A DNA stretch of 64,000 bases. Origin: Streptomyces sp. AM 4-1-1. GTDB taxonomy: Bacteria > Actinomycetota > Actinomycetes > Streptomycetales > Streptomycetaceae. The notes beneath the pieces are model-generated. The model searched no databases, was not told the origin of the DNA, and was given only the letters and a program-made list of their open reading frames with translations. The stretch lies in NCBI RefSeq assembly GCF_029167625.1, contig NZ_CP119145.1, positions 5,208,001 through 5,272,000 of the forward strand. The letters are read 5' to 3'. Shown here one piece after another: positions 50,035 to 60,485 of this stretch (positions are counted from its first letter, which is position 1; each line of letters starts with the position of its first letter). The position numbers and the translations under genes are program-made.

Positions 50035-53000
50035 ATGAAACGCAGACCGATGACGGCCGGGACAACCCTGGCCGTCCTCGCCGGAATGCTGGTCGCGACC
50101 GGTGCCCAGTCGGCTTCGGCGGACCCGTCCCCGCCCGCCCCGACCGCCCCGACCGCGCTCTCGGCAGCCGTCACGGCGGCCGACCGGGCCGCCGCCGGCG
50201 GACTGGACGCCCTGGCCAAGGGGCCCGAGGAGCGGTACGAGCGGCAGAACGTGACTCCCTGGGTCAACGGCCTCTACTCCGTCGCGTACGAGCGCACCTA
50301 CCGCGGCCTCCCGGTCGTCGGCGGCGACGCCGTCGTCGTGGCCGACGGCAAGGGCCGCGTCCGCGGCTCCCAGTCGGCGACGTCCCGGCGGATCAACGTC
50401 CCCACCACCGCCACCGTCTCCGCGGCGACCGCCGAGGCCACCTCGCGCAAGAAGCTCCTCCACGTCGACAAGGTCGAGTCGCGGCGCCTCGTCGTCAAGG
50501 CCACCGAGAAGACCTCCAGGCTGGCCTGGGAGACGGTCCTCAGGGGCCGCACCGCCAAGGCGCCGAGCCGGCTGCACGTCTTCGTGGACGCGGGCAGCGG
50601 CACGGTCCTCGACAGCTACGACGACGTCAAGGCCGGTACGGGCAACAGCAAGTGGAACGGCCCCAACCCGCTCACCATCGACACCACCGGCTCGGGCAGC
50701 AGCTACTCCCTGCGCGACCCGAAGCGCACCGGCCTCACCTGCGCCGACTACAACGGCGGCGTCTTCACCAAGTCCACCGACTCCTGGGGCACCGGCAACC
50801 CCACCAGCCGTGAGACCGGCTGCGTCGACGTCATGTGGGCCGCCCAGCACGAATGGGACATGCTCAAGGACTGGCTCGGCCGCAACGGCCACGACGGGAA
50901 CGGCCGCAGCTGGCCCGTCAAGGTCGGTCTGAACGACGTCAACGCCTACTGGGACGGTTCGTCCATCTCCATCGGCCACAACCAGGCCAACGAGTGGATC
51001 GGCGCGATGGACGTGGTGGGCCACGAGTTCGGCCACGGCATCGACCAGTACACCCCCGGCGGCGCGAACAACGAGTCCGGGCTCGGCGAGGCGACCGGCG
51101 ACATCATGGGCGCCCTGACCGAGGCGTACACCAACGAGCCCGCCCCGTACGACGACCCCGACTACACCGTCGGCGAGAAGATCAACCTCGTCGGCCAGGG
51201 CCCGATCCGGATCATGTACAACCCGGGCCAGATCGGCGACCCCAACTGCTACAGCTCCTCGATACCCAACACCGAGGAGCACGCGGCGGCCGGGCCGCTC
51301 AACCACTGGTTCTACCTCCTCGCCGAGGGCACCAACCCGGGCAACGGCAAGCCCACCAGCCCCACCTGCAACAACACCACGCTCAGCGGCGTCGGCATCC
51401 AGAGCGCCGGCAAGGTCTTCTACGGCGGCATGCTGCTCAAGACCAGCGGCATGACGTACAAGCGCTACCGCACCGCCACGCTCACGTCGGCCAAGAACCT
51501 CGACAGCAGCTGTGACCTCTACAACCGCACCAAGGCCGCCTGGGACGCCATCAGCGTGCCCGCGCAGACCGGCGACCCGACCTGCGCCGCCAGCAACAAC
51601 GACTTCTCGCTGTCGCTGAACCCGGCCAACGCCTCGGTGCAGCCCGGTAGTTCGGCCACCTCCACGGTCGGCACCACCGTGACCGCGGGCAGCGCCCAGA
51701 CCGTGGCGCTCACCGCGACCGGCCAGCCCAGCGGCGTGACCGTGTCGTTCAGCCCGTCCAGTGTCCAGGCCGGCTCCTCGTCGACCATGACCGTCTCGAC
51801 GACGTCCTCCGTCGCGGCCGGTACGTACAGCATCACGGTGAAGGGCGCAGGCACCCAGACCCACACCGCCCAGTACACGCTGACCGTGGGCGGCGGCGGC
51901 AACCCCGGCGGTGGCGCCCCCGACATCAGTGTGGCGAACGTCCAGGCCCACCTGACGCAGTTCAACACCATCGCCTCGCAGAACGGCGGCAACCGCCGCG
52001 CGGCCAGCGCCGGTTACACCGCGTCCGTCGCGTACGTCAAGGGCAAGCTCCAGGCGGCCGGTTACACCGTCAGTGAGCAGACCTGCACCAGCTGCACCTA
52101 CCGCGGCAACAACCTGATCGCCGACTGGCCCGGTGGCCCGTCCGACCAGACCACCATGTTCGGCGCGCACCTCGACAGCGTCGCCGCCGGTCCCGGCATC
52201 AACGACAACGGCTCCGGCTCCGCGGCCCTGCTGGAGAACGCGCTGACCCTCGCCCAGCGGAACCCGACGATGACCAAGCACGTCCGGTTCGCCTGGTGGA
52301 ACGGTGAGGAGCAGGGCCTCCAGGGTTCGCAGTACTACGTCGGCCAGCTCACGTCCGCCCAGCGCGGTGCCATCAAGGCGTACTACAACTTCGACATGGT
52401 CGGCTCGCCCAACGCCGGCTACTTCATCAACAACCTCAACTCCGCGGCCTCGGTCCCGATGAAGGAGTACTGGGACTCGCTGAACCTCAAGCCGGAGGAG
52501 AACGTCGAGGGCCAGGGACGGTCCGACGACTACTCCTTCCAGCAGGGCGGCATCCCCACCTCCGGTTACGCATCCGGCGCCGACGCCGTCAAGACCTCGG
52601 CGCAGGCCACCAAGTGGGGCGGCACGGCGGGCCGGGGCTACGACTCCTGCTACCACCAGGCGTGCGACACCACCAGCAACATCAACGCGACCGCCCTCGA
52701 CCGCAGCGCCGACGGCATCGCGTACACCGTGTGGAAGACCTCGGTCGGCAGCACCGCCCCGGCCGACGACTTCTCCGTGACCGTCAACCCGGTCTCCGGC
52801 AACGCCCAGCCCGGTGACACGCTCACCGCCACGGTGTCCACGGCGACCACCGGCGGCGCGGCCCAGAGCGTGGCCCTGTCGGCGACCGGCCAGCCCAGCG
52901 GCGTCACGGTCTCGTTCGCCCCGTCCACCGTGCAGTCCGGGTCCTCCTCGACCATGACCGTCTCGGTCGGCAGCCAGGTCGCGGCGGGTACGTACACCCT

Positions 53001-53532
53001 CAACGTGACCGGCACGGGCACGGCCACCCACAGCACCACCTACTCGCTCGTCATCGGTGGCGGCGGCAACTGCCAGCCCCGCCAGGCCGTCACCAACGGC
53101 GGCTTCGAGAGCGGCAACACCTCCTGGACCACGACCTCGGGCGTGATCAACAACCGCACCTCCGAGCAGCCCGCGCACAGCGGCTCCTACCAGGCGTGGC
53201 TGGGCGGCTGGGGCAGCACCCACAGTGACACCGCGTCCCAGACGGTGACGATCCCGGGTGGCTGCTCGACCTACCAGCTGTCGTTCCACCTGCACACCGA
53301 CACCGCCGAGGCGGCGGGCTCGCGCGTCGCGTACGACACCTTCACGGTCCAGCTCGGCAACAAGACGCTGGCCTCGTACTCCAACACCGACGCCGGATAC
53401 GGCTACACGCAGAAGACGTTCGACGTCGGCGCCTACGCCGGCCAGACCGTCACCCTGAAGTTCACCAGCCAGGAGGACGCCTACCTCCAGACGAGCTTCG
53501 TCATCGACGACGTGGCCCTGAACGCGAGCTGA
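50035..53532 (+). CDS. Secreted M4 metalloendopeptidase fused to an M28 aminopeptidase
   Basis: 1,165-aa exported protease. Signal peptide 1-30; FTP/PepSY-like prodomain about 55-200; M4 (thermolysin) domain with zinc motif VGHEFGHG near 329, third ligand Glu in GLGEATGD near 351, and catalytic-type His in LNHWFY near 422; Ig-like domain about 525-620; M28 aminopeptidase about 635-900 with zinc ligands in [29 protein letters not shown] and CYHQACDT; a second Ig-like domain with the same [11 protein letters not shown] core; and a jelly-roll/CBM-like C-terminal domain ([11 protein letters not shown]). Both active sites look complete, so it can combine internal cleavage with N-terminal trimming of proteins outside the cell. 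ATG 50035 follows GAGGAG. A DasR-like site is upstream. Confidence 0.95.
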   Translation: MKRRPMTAGTTLAVLAGMLVATGAQSASADPSPPAPTAPTALSAAVTAADRAAAGGLDALAKGPEERYERQNVTPWVNGLYSVAYERTYRGLPVVGGDAVVVADGKGRVRGSQSATSRRINVPTTATVSAATAEATSRKKLLHVDKVESRRLVVKATEKTSRLAWETVLRGRTAKAPSRLHVFVDAGSGTVLDSYDDVKAGTGNSKWNGPNPLTIDTTGSGSSYSLRDPKRTGLTCADYNGGVFTKSTDSWGTGNPTSRETGCVDVMWAAQHEWDMLKDWLGRNGHDGNGRSWPVKVGLNDVNAYWDGSSISIGHNQANEWIGAMDVVGHEFGHGIDQYTPGGANNESGLGEATGDIMGALTEAYTNEPAPYDDPDYTVGEKINLVGQGPIRIMYNPGQIGDPNCYSSSIPNTEEHAAAGPLNHWFYLLAEGTNPGNGKPTSPTCNNTTLSGVGIQSAGKVFYGGMLLKTSGMTYKRYRTATLTSAKNLDSSCDLYNRTKAAWDAISVPAQTGDPTCAASNNDFSLSLNPANASVQPGSSATSTVGTTVTAGSAQTVALTATGQPSGVTVSFSPSSVQAGSSSTMTVSTTSSVAAGTYSITVKGAGTQTHTAQYTLTVGGGGNPGGGAPDISVANVQAHLTQFNTIASQNGGNRRAASAGYTASVAYVKGKLQAAGYTVSEQTCTSCTYRGNNLIADWPGGPSDQTTMFGAHLDSVAAGPGINDNGSGSAALLENALTLAQRNPTMTKHVRFAWWNGEEQGLQGSQYYVGQLTSAQRGAIKAYYNFDMVGSPNAGYFINNLNSAASVPMKEYWDSLNLKPEENVEGQGRSDDYSFQQGGIPTSGYASGADAVKTSAQATKWGGTAGRGYDSCYHQACDTTSNINATALDRSADGIAYTVWKTSVGSTAPADDFSVTVNPVSGNAQPGDTLTATVSTATTGGAAQSVALSATGQPSGVTVSFAPSTVQSGSSSTMTVSVGSQVAAGTYTLNVTGTGTATHSTTYSLVIGGGGNCQPRQAVTNGGFESGNTSWTTTSGVINNRTSEQPAHSGSYQAWLGGWGSTHSDTASQTVTIPGGCSTYQLSFHLHTDTAEAAGSRVAYDTFTVQLGNKTLASYSNTDAGYGYTQKTFDVGAYAGQTVTLKFTSQEDAYLQTSFVIDDVALNAS

Positions 53533-53551
53533 CACACCGCACGCGGAGCGG

Positions 53552-53585
53552 CGGGGGCGGGGCGCGCACACGTGCCCCGCCCCCG
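53552..53585. terminator. Terminator between the protease and cebR
   Basis: A perfect 12-bp stem CGGGGGCGGGGC (53552-53563) with GCCCCGCCCCCG (53574-53585) and a 10-base loop, located 20 bases past the protease stop and between convergent genes. Confidence 0.75.
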
Positions 53586-53667
53586 TCCGTGCGCCCCGGG
53601 GGCGTGCGAAGCCGCCCGCGTCGGCGGGGCCGTTCGCCCCGTCCGGACGCGACTCCGGTACGCCGCC

Positions 53668-54726
53668 TCACGCCGAGCCCCGTACCACCAGCTCCGTCGC
53701 CAGCACCACTTCCCGGCGCACCCGGCCGGCCGGCCGCCCCCCTTCGGACATCTCCTCCAGCAGCAGCCGCGCCATCGTCCGGCCCATCTCCTCGACCGGC
53801 TGCCGCACACTCGTCAACGGCGGATCGGTGTGCCGCGCCACGATGGAGTCGTCGAACCCGACGACGGCGACGTCCTCGGGCACCCGCCGCCCCGCCCGGC
53901 GCAGCACCTGCACCGCGCCCGCCGCCATCACGTCGGAGGCCGCGAACACGGCGTCCAGGTCCGGCCGGCGCCGCAGCAGCGTCCGCATCACCTCCCGGCC
54001 GCCCTCCTCGGTGAAGTCGCCGCAGTCCACCAGTGATCCGTCCACGGTGAGGCCCGCCCGCTCCAGCGCCTCGTGGTAGCCGTCGAGCCGGGCACGGGCC
54101 GCCTCCATGTCCGGCGGGCCCGTGATGGCCGCCACCACGCGGCAGCCCCGCCCCAGCAGATGCCGCACCGCGCTCCTGGCACCACCCGCGTTGTCCGCGT
54201 GGACATGGCTGAGCGTTTCCCCGTCCGAGCGGCGCCCCGCCAGCACCGACGGGATGTCGTACGTCTCCAGGACGCCCGGCAGCGGGTCGTCCCGGTGCAC
54301 CGACACCAGGAGCACGCCGTCCACCCGACGGGCCGCGAGGTACGCCGTCAGCCGCTCCCGCTCCCGGGCGTCGCGGACCAGGATCAGCAGCAGTTGCAGG
54401 TCCGTGCCGGAGAGTCCGGCCGTCACCCCCCGGATGATGTCCGAGAAGTACGGCTCGGCGAACAGCCGGGTCTCCTTCTCGGGCACCACCAGGGCGACCG
54501 CGTCCGTTCGACTTGTGACGAGGGTGCGGGCGGCCCGGTCGGGGACGTAACCCAGTTCGGTGACCGCCCGGCGCACGGCGGTCCGTGCCCGTTCGCTGAC
54601 CCGGGGCGATCCGTTGATCACCCGGGACACCGTGCCGCGGCCGACCCCGGCGCGGGCCGCCACGGCGTCCAGCGTCGGCCGGGCGCCGCCGCCGGACGTG
54701 GGGGGCGGGTCTGCGGTGCGACTCAT
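53668..54726 (-). CDS. cebR: LacI-family cellobiose repressor CebR
   Basis: 352-aa LacI-family regulator. The helix-turn-helix is TLDAVAARAGVGRGTVSRVI with the hinge ELGYVPDRAARTLVTSRT; the rest is a periplasmic-binding-like ligand domain (VLLVSVHRDDPLP, AITGPPDMEAA, AVFAASDVMAAGA, VVGFDDS). In Streptomyces CebR represses cellulose and cellobiose genes and is released by cellobiose or cellotriose, acting at TGGGAGCGCTCCCA boxes. Three such boxes occur in this locus, one 26 bases upstream of this gene, so autoregulation is expected. ATG has AAAGG eight bases upstream. Divergent from cebE. Confidence 0.95.
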   Translation of the reverse strand: MSRTADPPPTSGGGARPTLDAVAARAGVGRGTVSRVINGSPRVSERARTAVRRAVTELGYVPDRAARTLVTSRTDAVALVVPEKETRLFAEPYFSDIIRGVTAGLSGTDLQLLLILVRDARERERLTAYLAARRVDGVLLVSVHRDDPLPGVLETYDIPSVLAGRRSDGETLSHVHADNAGGARSAVRHLLGRGCRVVAAITGPPDMEAARARLDGYHEALERAGLTVDGSLVDCGDFTEEGGREVMRTLLRRRPDLDAVFAASDVMAAGAVQVLRRAGRRVPEDVAVVGFDDSIVARHTDPPLTSVRQPVEEMGRTMARLLLEEMSEGGRPAGRVRREVVLATELVVRGSA

Positions 54727-54751
54727 CAAATGACCTTTCGGCGGGCGGACA

Positions 54752-54765
54752 TGGGAGCGCTCACG
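54752..54765. promoter_or_regulatory. CebR box upstream of cebR
   Basis: TGGGAGCGCTCACG matches the CebR consensus TGGGAGCGCTCCCA at 12 of 14 positions. It lies 26-39 bases upstream of the cebR start, in a place suited to autorepression. Confidence 0.85.
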
Positions 54766-54993
54766 GCGGCGCGGACGGTCATCTCCGGTACGGCGCGCGG
54801 CGCCTCGGCCGGCGAGCCGTGGCCGAACCGCCCGGTGCCAGGTCGGACCGGGTGCGCGACGGCCCGTCACCCCGTCCGGCGGGGCCGCCGCTTCGTCCGG
54901 CCCGGGAGCGCGCGGGACACGCTACGGAAACAGAACCGACTTCAACTCTTGACACTCGCCCCTCCGAGGCAGCAACCTTCCGGCAACACCTCG

Positions 54994-55007
54994 TGGGATC
55001 GCTCCCA
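54994..55007. promoter_or_regulatory. CebR box upstream of cebE
   Basis: TGGGATCGCTCCCA matches the CebR consensus at 13 of 14 positions. It follows a TTGACA (about 54951-54956) that may be the cebE -35, so bound repressor would block transcription of cebEFG. Confidence 0.9.
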
Positions 55008-55230
55008 CAGCCTACCCGGGGCGCGAACCACCCCTGAGGACGGCACCATCCGCACCTCCGCGCACAGCACTTGGCACCCGCCCCACCAGTACGTATGTCA
55101 TGACCTGGCCCCCGTGAGCCGAGGATCGAGCGATCCGGCGAGCGAGGGCCGGGACCCTCGCCCGGCTTCCGCCGGACCCGTCCCCGGCCCGGCCCCCGAC
55201 CCTGTCCCACCCGGAACAAGGAGTAGTGGA

Positions 55231-56559
55231 ATGCGCATCACCCGCACCCCCGGCCGTCGAGGCCGCAGAGCCGCGGCCCTCGCCACCTCGGCGCTGACGG
55301 CCTCGGCCGTGCTGCTGACCGGTTGCAGCAGTGACCCGGACGACTCCGCGGACAGCTCCGACGCGAACGGCGCGATCACCCTGACCGTGGCCGACTTCGG
55401 GCAGTTCGGCTACAAGGAGGCCGGTCTGTTCGCCAAGTACCACGAGCTGCACCCGGAGATAACGGTCAAGGAGGACGTCACGGCCGAGGAGAAGGTCTAC
55501 TACCCCAAGTTCCTCCAGCAGCTCAACACGGGCAGCGGTCTCGCCGACGTCCAGGGCATCGAGGTCGGCCGCATCAAGGAGATCGTCGACACCAAACAGG
55601 ACGCGTTCGCCGACCTCGGCAAGGTGATCGACACCAAGGAATGGGTCTCCTGGAAGGCGCTCCAGGCCACCGGCTCCGACGGCAAGGTGATCGGCGCCGG
55701 GACCGACATCGGCCCGATGTCCCTGTGCTACCGGCGCGACCTGTTCGAGCGGGCCGGGCTGCCGAGCGACCGCGAAGAGGTGGCCAAGAAGGTGGCCGGC
55801 GGCTGGCAGGACTACCTGAAGCTGGGCGAGGAGTACAAGAAGAAGGCGCCCGAGGGCACGTACTTCATGGACTCCGCCAGCGCGATGTACAACGCCGTGG
55901 TCAGCTCGAACGCCAAGCAGTACTACGACGAGTCGGGCAAGGCGATCTACAAGGACAGCGCGGGCGTCCAGCAGGGCTGGGACCTCGCCGCCGAGACCGC
56001 GGCCAAGGGGCTCTCCCAGGGCCTCGCCCAGTTCGACACCGGCACCTGGGTCCCCGCCCTGCGCAAGGGCACCATCGCGACCGTGGCCTGCCCGGCCTGG
56101 ATGGCCGGACAGATCTCCACCAACTCCGGTGACGCCTACAAGGGCAAGTGGGACATCGCCCGCACCCCCGGCTCCACGGCCGCCAACTGGGGCGGCTCCT
56201 TCCTGTCCGTGCCCAGGAGCGGCAAGCACGTGAAGGAGGCCGGTGAGCTGGTCAAGTGGCTGACCGCCCCGGAGCAGCAGGCCGCGGTCTTCAAGGCGAT
56301 CGGGCTCTTCCCGTCGAACAAGGGCGCCTACGAGCTGCCGGACGTCAAGGACGCGAAGCTCGCGTACTTCAACGACGCGCCGATCGGTGAGATCTACGCG
56401 GACGAGGCCAACACCATCCCCGAGGCCGTACTCGGCCGCAAGGACGGCGTGATCAAGGACATCATCTCCACCCAGATCACGAACATGGAGCAGCGCGGCA
56501 CCAGCCCCGACGACGCCTGGTCCGCCGCGACCAAGGCCATCGACAAGGCGATCGGCTGA
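55231..56559 (+). CDS. cebE: Cellobiose/cello-oligosaccharide-binding lipoprotein CebE
   Basis: 442-aa solute-binding lipoprotein of a sugar ABC transporter. The lipobox LLTGC is near residue 30, after an Arg-rich signal peptide. The mature part is a family 1 extracellular binding protein with GIEVGRIKEIVD, WKALQATGSDGKVIGAGTDI, YRRDLFERAGLP and GGSFLSVPRSGKHVKEAGEL segments. In Streptomyces CebE binds cellobiose and cellotriose with high affinity. ATG 55231 follows AAGGAG at eight bases. The gene is first of cebEFG-bglC and preceded by a CebR box. A strong hairpin separates it from cebF. Confidence 0.95.
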   Translation: MRITRTPGRRGRRAAALATSALTASAVLLTGCSSDPDDSADSSDANGAITLTVADFGQFGYKEAGLFAKYHELHPEITVKEDVTAEEKVYYPKFLQQLNTGSGLADVQGIEVGRIKEIVDTKQDAFADLGKVIDTKEWVSWKALQATGSDGKVIGAGTDIGPMSLCYRRDLFERAGLPSDREEVAKKVAGGWQDYLKLGEEYKKKAPEGTYFMDSASAMYNAVVSSNAKQYYDESGKAIYKDSAGVQQGWDLAAETAAKGLSQGLAQFDTGTWVPALRKGTIATVACPAWMAGQISTNSGDAYKGKWDIARTPGSTAANWGGSFLSVPRSGKHVKEAGELVKWLTAPEQQAAVFKAIGLFPSNKGAYELPDVKDAKLAYFNDAPIGEIYADEANTIPEAVLGRKDGVIKDIISTQITNMEQRGTSPDDAWSAATKAIDKAIG

Positions 56560-56567
56560 CCCCCGGC

Positions 56568-56595
56568 CGGGGGGGCGGCCCCGCCCGCCCCCCCG
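56568..56595 (+). terminator. Intercistronic hairpin between cebE and cebF
   Basis: A perfect 11-bp stem CGGGGGGGCGG (56568-56578) with CCGCCCCCCCG (56585-56595) and a 6-base loop, 10 bases past the cebE stop. In binding-protein-dependent transport operons such hairpins usually protect the upstream mRNA and let only part of transcription pass, giving more binding protein than permease. The following 130 bases carry TCCGCTCCGCCCGCCCGCGC-type repeats. Confidence 0.7.
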
Positions 56596-56754
56596 CCCGG
56601 TCCCTTCCGCTCCGCCCGCCCGCGCGCGTCTCCGCCCGCCGGCCCGGCCCTCCGCTCCGCCCGCCCGCGCACCCGAATCCGACACCGTCCCGGGACCCGA
56701 CGACAGGTCCGCCCGCCCGCCGTGTCGGTACACCTCAGGGAAGGACTCCCACCC

Positions 56755-57753
56755 GTGGCAACCTCGACCCCGACCCGGGGCGCGCACGAATCGCCGCCCC
56801 GGGGCCCCGCACCGAAGCCCGTGGCCCCGGGCCGCCAGGCATGGCGGAGCCGGCTGTGGCGGTTCGACGACAAGGCGTCGCCGTACGCGTACATCGCACC
56901 GTTCTTCCTCGTCTTCGGCGCCTTCGGGCTCTACCCGCTCCTCTACACGGGCTGGATCGCTCTGCACCGGGTGGAGATGACCGGCCTCGACCGGATGGAG
57001 TGGGTCGGCTGGGACAACTTCGGCCGCATCCTCCACGACGCCGAGTTCTGGACCGCCGTCAGCAACACCTTCCTGATCGGTGTCATGTCGACCGTCCCGC
57101 AACTGCTCGTCGCGCTCGGCCTGGCCCATCTGCTCAACTACCGGCTGCGCGCCAGCACCTTCTGGCGCACCCTGATCCTCACCCCGTACGCCACCTCCGT
57201 GGCCTCGGCCGCCCTCGTCTTCGCCCTGGTGTTCCGGGCCGACGGCGGGCTGCTGAACTGGGTGCTGCACTTCGTCGGCTTCGGCGACACCAACTGGACC
57301 AACGGGCACTGGACTTCGAAGATCGCCATCTCGGTGATCGTGATCTGGCGGTGGACGGGCTACAACACCCTGATCTACCTGGCCGCGATGCAGGCCGTCC
57401 CGTCCGATCTGTACGAAGCGGCCTCGCTCGACGGGGCCTCGCGCTGGCAGCAGTTCCGCAACGTGACGATTCCGGCGCTGCGGCCGACGATCCTCTTCAC
57501 GATCGTCATCTCGACGATCGGTTCCATGCAGTTGTTCGGTGAACCCCTGCTGCTCGAAGGCGGCACCCTCGGCGCCCAGGGCGGCAACGAGAACCAGTAC
57601 GAGACGCTGAGTGTCTACCTCTACAACTACGGCTGGAATCTGGGGCATCTCGGACCGGCCGCCGCGGTGGCCTGGGCGATGCTCGCCCTGCTGTTGCTGA
57701 TCGCCGCGATCAACTGGCTCTTCAGCCGCCTCACGCGCACGTCCGCGGCCTGA
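56755..57753 (+). CDS. cebF: Cellobiose ABC transporter permease CebF
   Basis: 332-aa inner-membrane permease with six hydrophobic helices; the first is YAYIAPFFLVFGAFGLYPLLY. The EAA loop for ATPase contact is EAASLDGASRWQQFRNVTIP near residue 222. It pairs with CebG. No ATPase gene is in the operon; in Streptomyces the shared ATPase MsiK energises this system from elsewhere. GTG 56755 with GGAAGGA upstream is preferred over an in-frame GTG 33 bases earlier. Confidence 0.95.
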   Translation: MATSTPTRGAHESPPRGPAPKPVAPGRQAWRSRLWRFDDKASPYAYIAPFFLVFGAFGLYPLLYTGWIALHRVEMTGLDRMEWVGWDNFGRILHDAEFWTAVSNTFLIGVMSTVPQLLVALGLAHLLNYRLRASTFWRTLILTPYATSVASAALVFALVFRADGGLLNWVLHFVGFGDTNWTNGHWTSKIAISVIVIWRWTGYNTLIYLAAMQAVPSDLYEAASLDGASRWQQFRNVTIPALRPTILFTIVISTIGSMQLFGEPLLLEGGTLGAQGGNENQYETLSVYLYNYGWNLGHLGPAAAVAWAMLALLLLIAAINWLFSRLTRTSAA

Positions 57754-57769
57754 CCGGGAGCGATGACCC

Positions 57770-58705
57770 ATGACCACGACCAGCCCCAGCCCCACACCCG
57801 GCCCACTCGCCGTCCCCGGCCCCGGCCGTGCGGAGGACCCGCCCGCCGGGACCCGTGGACCCGGCCGGTTCCGGCCGGGCGCGGGACGCCAGTTGCACGG
57901 CGGCCCGTTCGCCTACCTCGCCCTGATCGTCGTCGGCATCGGTTCGGTCCTGCCGCTGTACTGGACCCTCGTCGCCGCGTCCCACACCCAGGACGAGGTC
58001 CTGGACACCACCCCGCCGTTCCTGCCGGGCGGCCGCCTGGCGCACAACCTCCAGGCCGCCTGGGAACAGGCCCACCTGGGCAAGGCCATCCTCAACAGCT
58101 TCATGGTCTCCAGCTGCGTCACCGCGGCGACGCTCTTCTTCTGCACCCTCGCCGGCTACGCCTTCGCCAAGATGCGCTTCCGGGGGCGCGGCTGGCTGAT
58201 GACCGCGGTCATCGCCACCCTGACGATCCCGCCGCAGCTCAGCGTCGTACCGCTGTTCATGATGATGTCCGACCTCGGCTGGGGCGGACGGCTGGAGTCG
58301 GTGATCTTCCCGACCCTGGTCAGCGCGTTCGGCGTCTTCTTCATGCGGCAGTACCTGAGCGAGGCGCTGCCGTACGAACTCGTCGAGGCGGCCAAGGTGG
58401 ACGGGGCGAACAACGCCCGCGTCGTGTGGAGCATCGTGCTCCCGGTGGCCCGGCCCGCCATGATGGTGCTGGGCATGCTCACCTTCGTACAGGCGTGGAA
58501 CGACTTCTTCTGGCCGTACCTCGCCCTCAACCAGCAGAACCCCACGCTCCAGGTGGCGCTCGGCCAGCTGAGCGCGTCGTTCACCCCCGACCAGAGCATC
58601 GTCATGGCGGGCGCGCTGATCAGCACACTGCCGCTGCTCGTGGTGTTCGTCGTCTTCGGCAAGCGGATCGTCGGAGGCATCATGTCCGGCGCCGTCAAGG
58701 GCTGA
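57770..58705 (+). CDS. cebG: Cellobiose ABC transporter permease CebG
   Basis: 311-aa permease, partner of CebF. Residues 1-45 are a Pro/Gly-rich cytoplasmic extension, followed by six transmembrane segments (first [21 protein letters not shown]). The EAA loop is [20 protein letters not shown] near 205. It begins 16 bases after cebF, with GGGAG upstream of the ATG. A second ATG at 57763 opens another frame and is rejected. Confidence 0.95.
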   Translation: MTTTSPSPTPGPLAVPGPGRAEDPPAGTRGPGRFRPGAGRQLHGGPFAYLALIVVGIGSVLPLYWTLVAASHTQDEVLDTTPPFLPGGRLAHNLQAAWEQAHLGKAILNSFMVSSCVTAATLFFCTLAGYAFAKMRFRGRGWLMTAVIATLTIPPQLSVVPLFMMMSDLGWGGRLESVIFPTLVSAFGVFFMRQYLSEALPYELVEAAKVDGANNARVVWSIVLPVARPAMMVLGMLTFVQAWNDFFWPYLALNQQNPTLQVALGQLSASFTPDQSIVMAGALISTLPLLVVFVVFGKRIVGGIMSGAVKG

Positions 58706-58804
58706 CGCACCGCACGCCGGCCCGCCGGCCCGCCGTCCCGTCCGGGCCCGTACGCCCCCGCCCACCGCGTCCCGTACGGGCCGGACGCCCCACCCCGCAC
58801 ACCT

Positions 58805-58836
58805 CCACCTCCTGCCCAGTCCACCTCCTGCCCAGT
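58805..58836. repeat. 16-bp direct tandem duplication upstream of bglC
   Basis: CCACCTCCTGCCCAGT occurs twice without interruption (58805-58820 and 58821-58836), 30 bases before the bglC start. It may be a recent duplication that alters the spacing of upstream regulatory sequence. Confidence 0.8.
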
Positions 58837-58850
58837 ACCCGACGCACTCA

Positions 58851-58864
58851 TGGGAGCGCTCTCG
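58851..58864. promoter_or_regulatory. CebR box overlapping the bglC ribosome-binding site
   Basis: TGGGAGCGCTCTCG matches the CebR consensus at 12 of 14 positions and ends one base before the bglC ATG. Its GGGAG is also the only Shine-Dalgarno-like sequence for bglC, so operator and ribosome-binding site coincide. Confidence 0.85.
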
Positions 58865-58865
58865 C

Positions 58866-60329
58866 ATGACCGCCGTACGCTCAGAGACCACACCGCAGCA
58901 GGCCACCGCCGCGCCCCGGTTCCCCACCGGGTTCGTCTGGGGGGCGGCCACCGCCGCCTACCAGGTGGAGGGCGCCGCCGCCGAGGCGGGCCGCACCCCC
59001 TCCATCTGGGACACCTTCAGCCGCACCCCGGGCAAGGTCCACAACGGCGACACCGGTGACGTCGCCGCCGACCACTACCACCGCTACCGCGACGACGTGC
59101 GCCTCATGAGGGAACTGGGCCTGGACGCCTACCGGTTCTCCATCTCCTGGTCCCGGGTGCAGCCCACCGGCCGCGGCCCCGCCGTCGAACGCGGGCTGGA
59201 CTTCTACCGCAGGCTCACCGACGAACTCCTCGAAGCGGGCATCGCCCCCGTCGCGACCCTCTACCACTGGGACCTGCCGCAGGAGTTGGAGGACGCGGGC
59301 GGCTGGCCGGTCCGCGAGACCGCCGACCGCTTCGCCGACTACGCCGCCCTCATGGCGGACGCGCTCGGTGACCGGGTCGGGATGTGGACGACCCTCAACG
59401 AGCCGTGGTGCTCGGCGTTCCTCGGTTACGGGTCAGGGGTGCACGCCCCGGGCCGCACCGACGCCTCGGCCACGCTGCGCGCGGCCCACCACCTCAATCT
59501 CGCCCACGGCCGGGCGGTCGGAGCCCTGCGCGACCGGCTCCCGGCCACCGCGCAGACCTCGATCACCCTCAACCTGCACCAGGTGAGGCCGCTCACCGAC
59601 AGCCCGGCCGACGCGGACGCGGCCCGCCGGATCGACGCCGTCGGCAACCGGATCTTCACCGGTCCGATCCTGGACGGCGCCTACCCCGACGACCTGCTGG
59701 CCGACACCGCGCACGTGGTGGACTGGTCGAAGCTGGTCCACGACGGAGACCTGGCCGCCATCTTCCGGCCGATCGACGTGCTGGGCGTCAACTACTACGC
59801 CCCCACGATCGTTTCGGCCCCCACCTCGGGTGCGGGCGACACCCGCGACGACGGCCACGGGCAGAGCGACCACTCGCCGTGGACCGGGTCCGAGCACATC
59901 GCCTTCCACCTCGCCGAGGGCAGGCCGCGCACCGCGATGAACTGGGCGATCGACCCCGAGGGACTGCACGACCTGCTCCTCGACGTCAGCCGCGACCACC
60001 CGGGCCTGCCGCTGATGGTCACCGAGAACGGCGCCGCCTTCGACGACCACGTGTCGCCCGAGGGAACGGTGGCGGACCCGGAGCGCATCGACTATCTGCG
60101 CGGTCACCTCGACGCGGTGCGCCGGGCGATCGAGGACGGCGCCGATGTCCGGGGCTACTTCCTGTGGTCGCTCATGGACAACTTCGAGTGGGCGTACGGC
60201 TATTCGAAGCGCTTCGGGGCCGTGTACGTCGACTACGCCTCGCAGCTGCGCATCCCCAAGGCCAGCGCGTACTGGTACGCCGATGTGATCCGCCGCCATG
60301 GTCTGCCCGCCCCGGAGGAGCGGAGCTGA
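58866..60329 (+). CDS. bglC: GH1 beta-glucosidase BglC
   Basis: 487-aa cytoplasmic family 1 glycoside hydrolase that cleaves imported cellobiose to glucose. The N-terminal [19 protein letters not shown] is the family signature. The acid/base Glu is in TLNEPW near 178 and the nucleophile Glu in LMVTENGA near 386; [20 protein letters not shown] near the C-terminus shapes the sugar site. No signal peptide. It is the last gene of cebEFG-bglC and has its own CebR box. In S. scabies bglC also influences thaxtomin production, which is known from that species and not implied here. Confidence 0.96.
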   Translation: MTAVRSETTPQQATAAPRFPTGFVWGAATAAYQVEGAAAEAGRTPSIWDTFSRTPGKVHNGDTGDVAADHYHRYRDDVRLMRELGLDAYRFSISWSRVQPTGRGPAVERGLDFYRRLTDELLEAGIAPVATLYHWDLPQELEDAGGWPVRETADRFADYAALMADALGDRVGMWTTLNEPWCSAFLGYGSGVHAPGRTDASATLRAAHHLNLAHGRAVGALRDRLPATAQTSITLNLHQVRPLTDSPADADAARRIDAVGNRIFTGPILDGAYPDDLLADTAHVVDWSKLVHDGDLAAIFRPIDVLGVNYYAPTIVSAPTSGAGDTRDDGHGQSDHSPWTGSEHIAFHLAEGRPRTAMNWAIDPEGLHDLLLDVSRDHPGLPLMVTENGAAFDDHVSPEGTVADPERIDYLRGHLDAVRRAIEDGADVRGYFLWSLMDNFEWAYGYSKRFGAVYVDYASQLRIPKASAYWYADVIRRHGLPAPEERS

Positions 60330-60424
60330 TCGACGGGCTCCGGTGATGTGACGCCGCACGGATTCCCAGGCGCGTCGCGTCCCGTCCGCGGAGGTGGTAC
60401 CGGTCGGCTCACCCGCGCCGACGG

Positions 60425-60472
60425 CCCGGGGGCCCGCGGCGGACGGGCACCCGTCCGCCGCGGGCCCCCGGG
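60425..60472 (+). terminator. Very strong terminator after bglC
   Basis: A perfect 22-bp stem (60425-60446 with 60451-60472, all G/C except two A-T pairs) closed by a GCAC tetraloop, about 95 bases past the bglC stop. It also lies between bglC and the convergent remnant and may serve both directions. Confidence 0.85.
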
Positions 60473-60485
60473 GGCGACGGCCTCC

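Noticed and set aside
49642..53571. 1,309-codon minus-strand open frame opposite the M4-M28 protease
   Set aside because: It is a reverse-frame shadow: Val/Gly/Arg-rich without domain motifs, while the plus strand encodes two complete peptidase domains.
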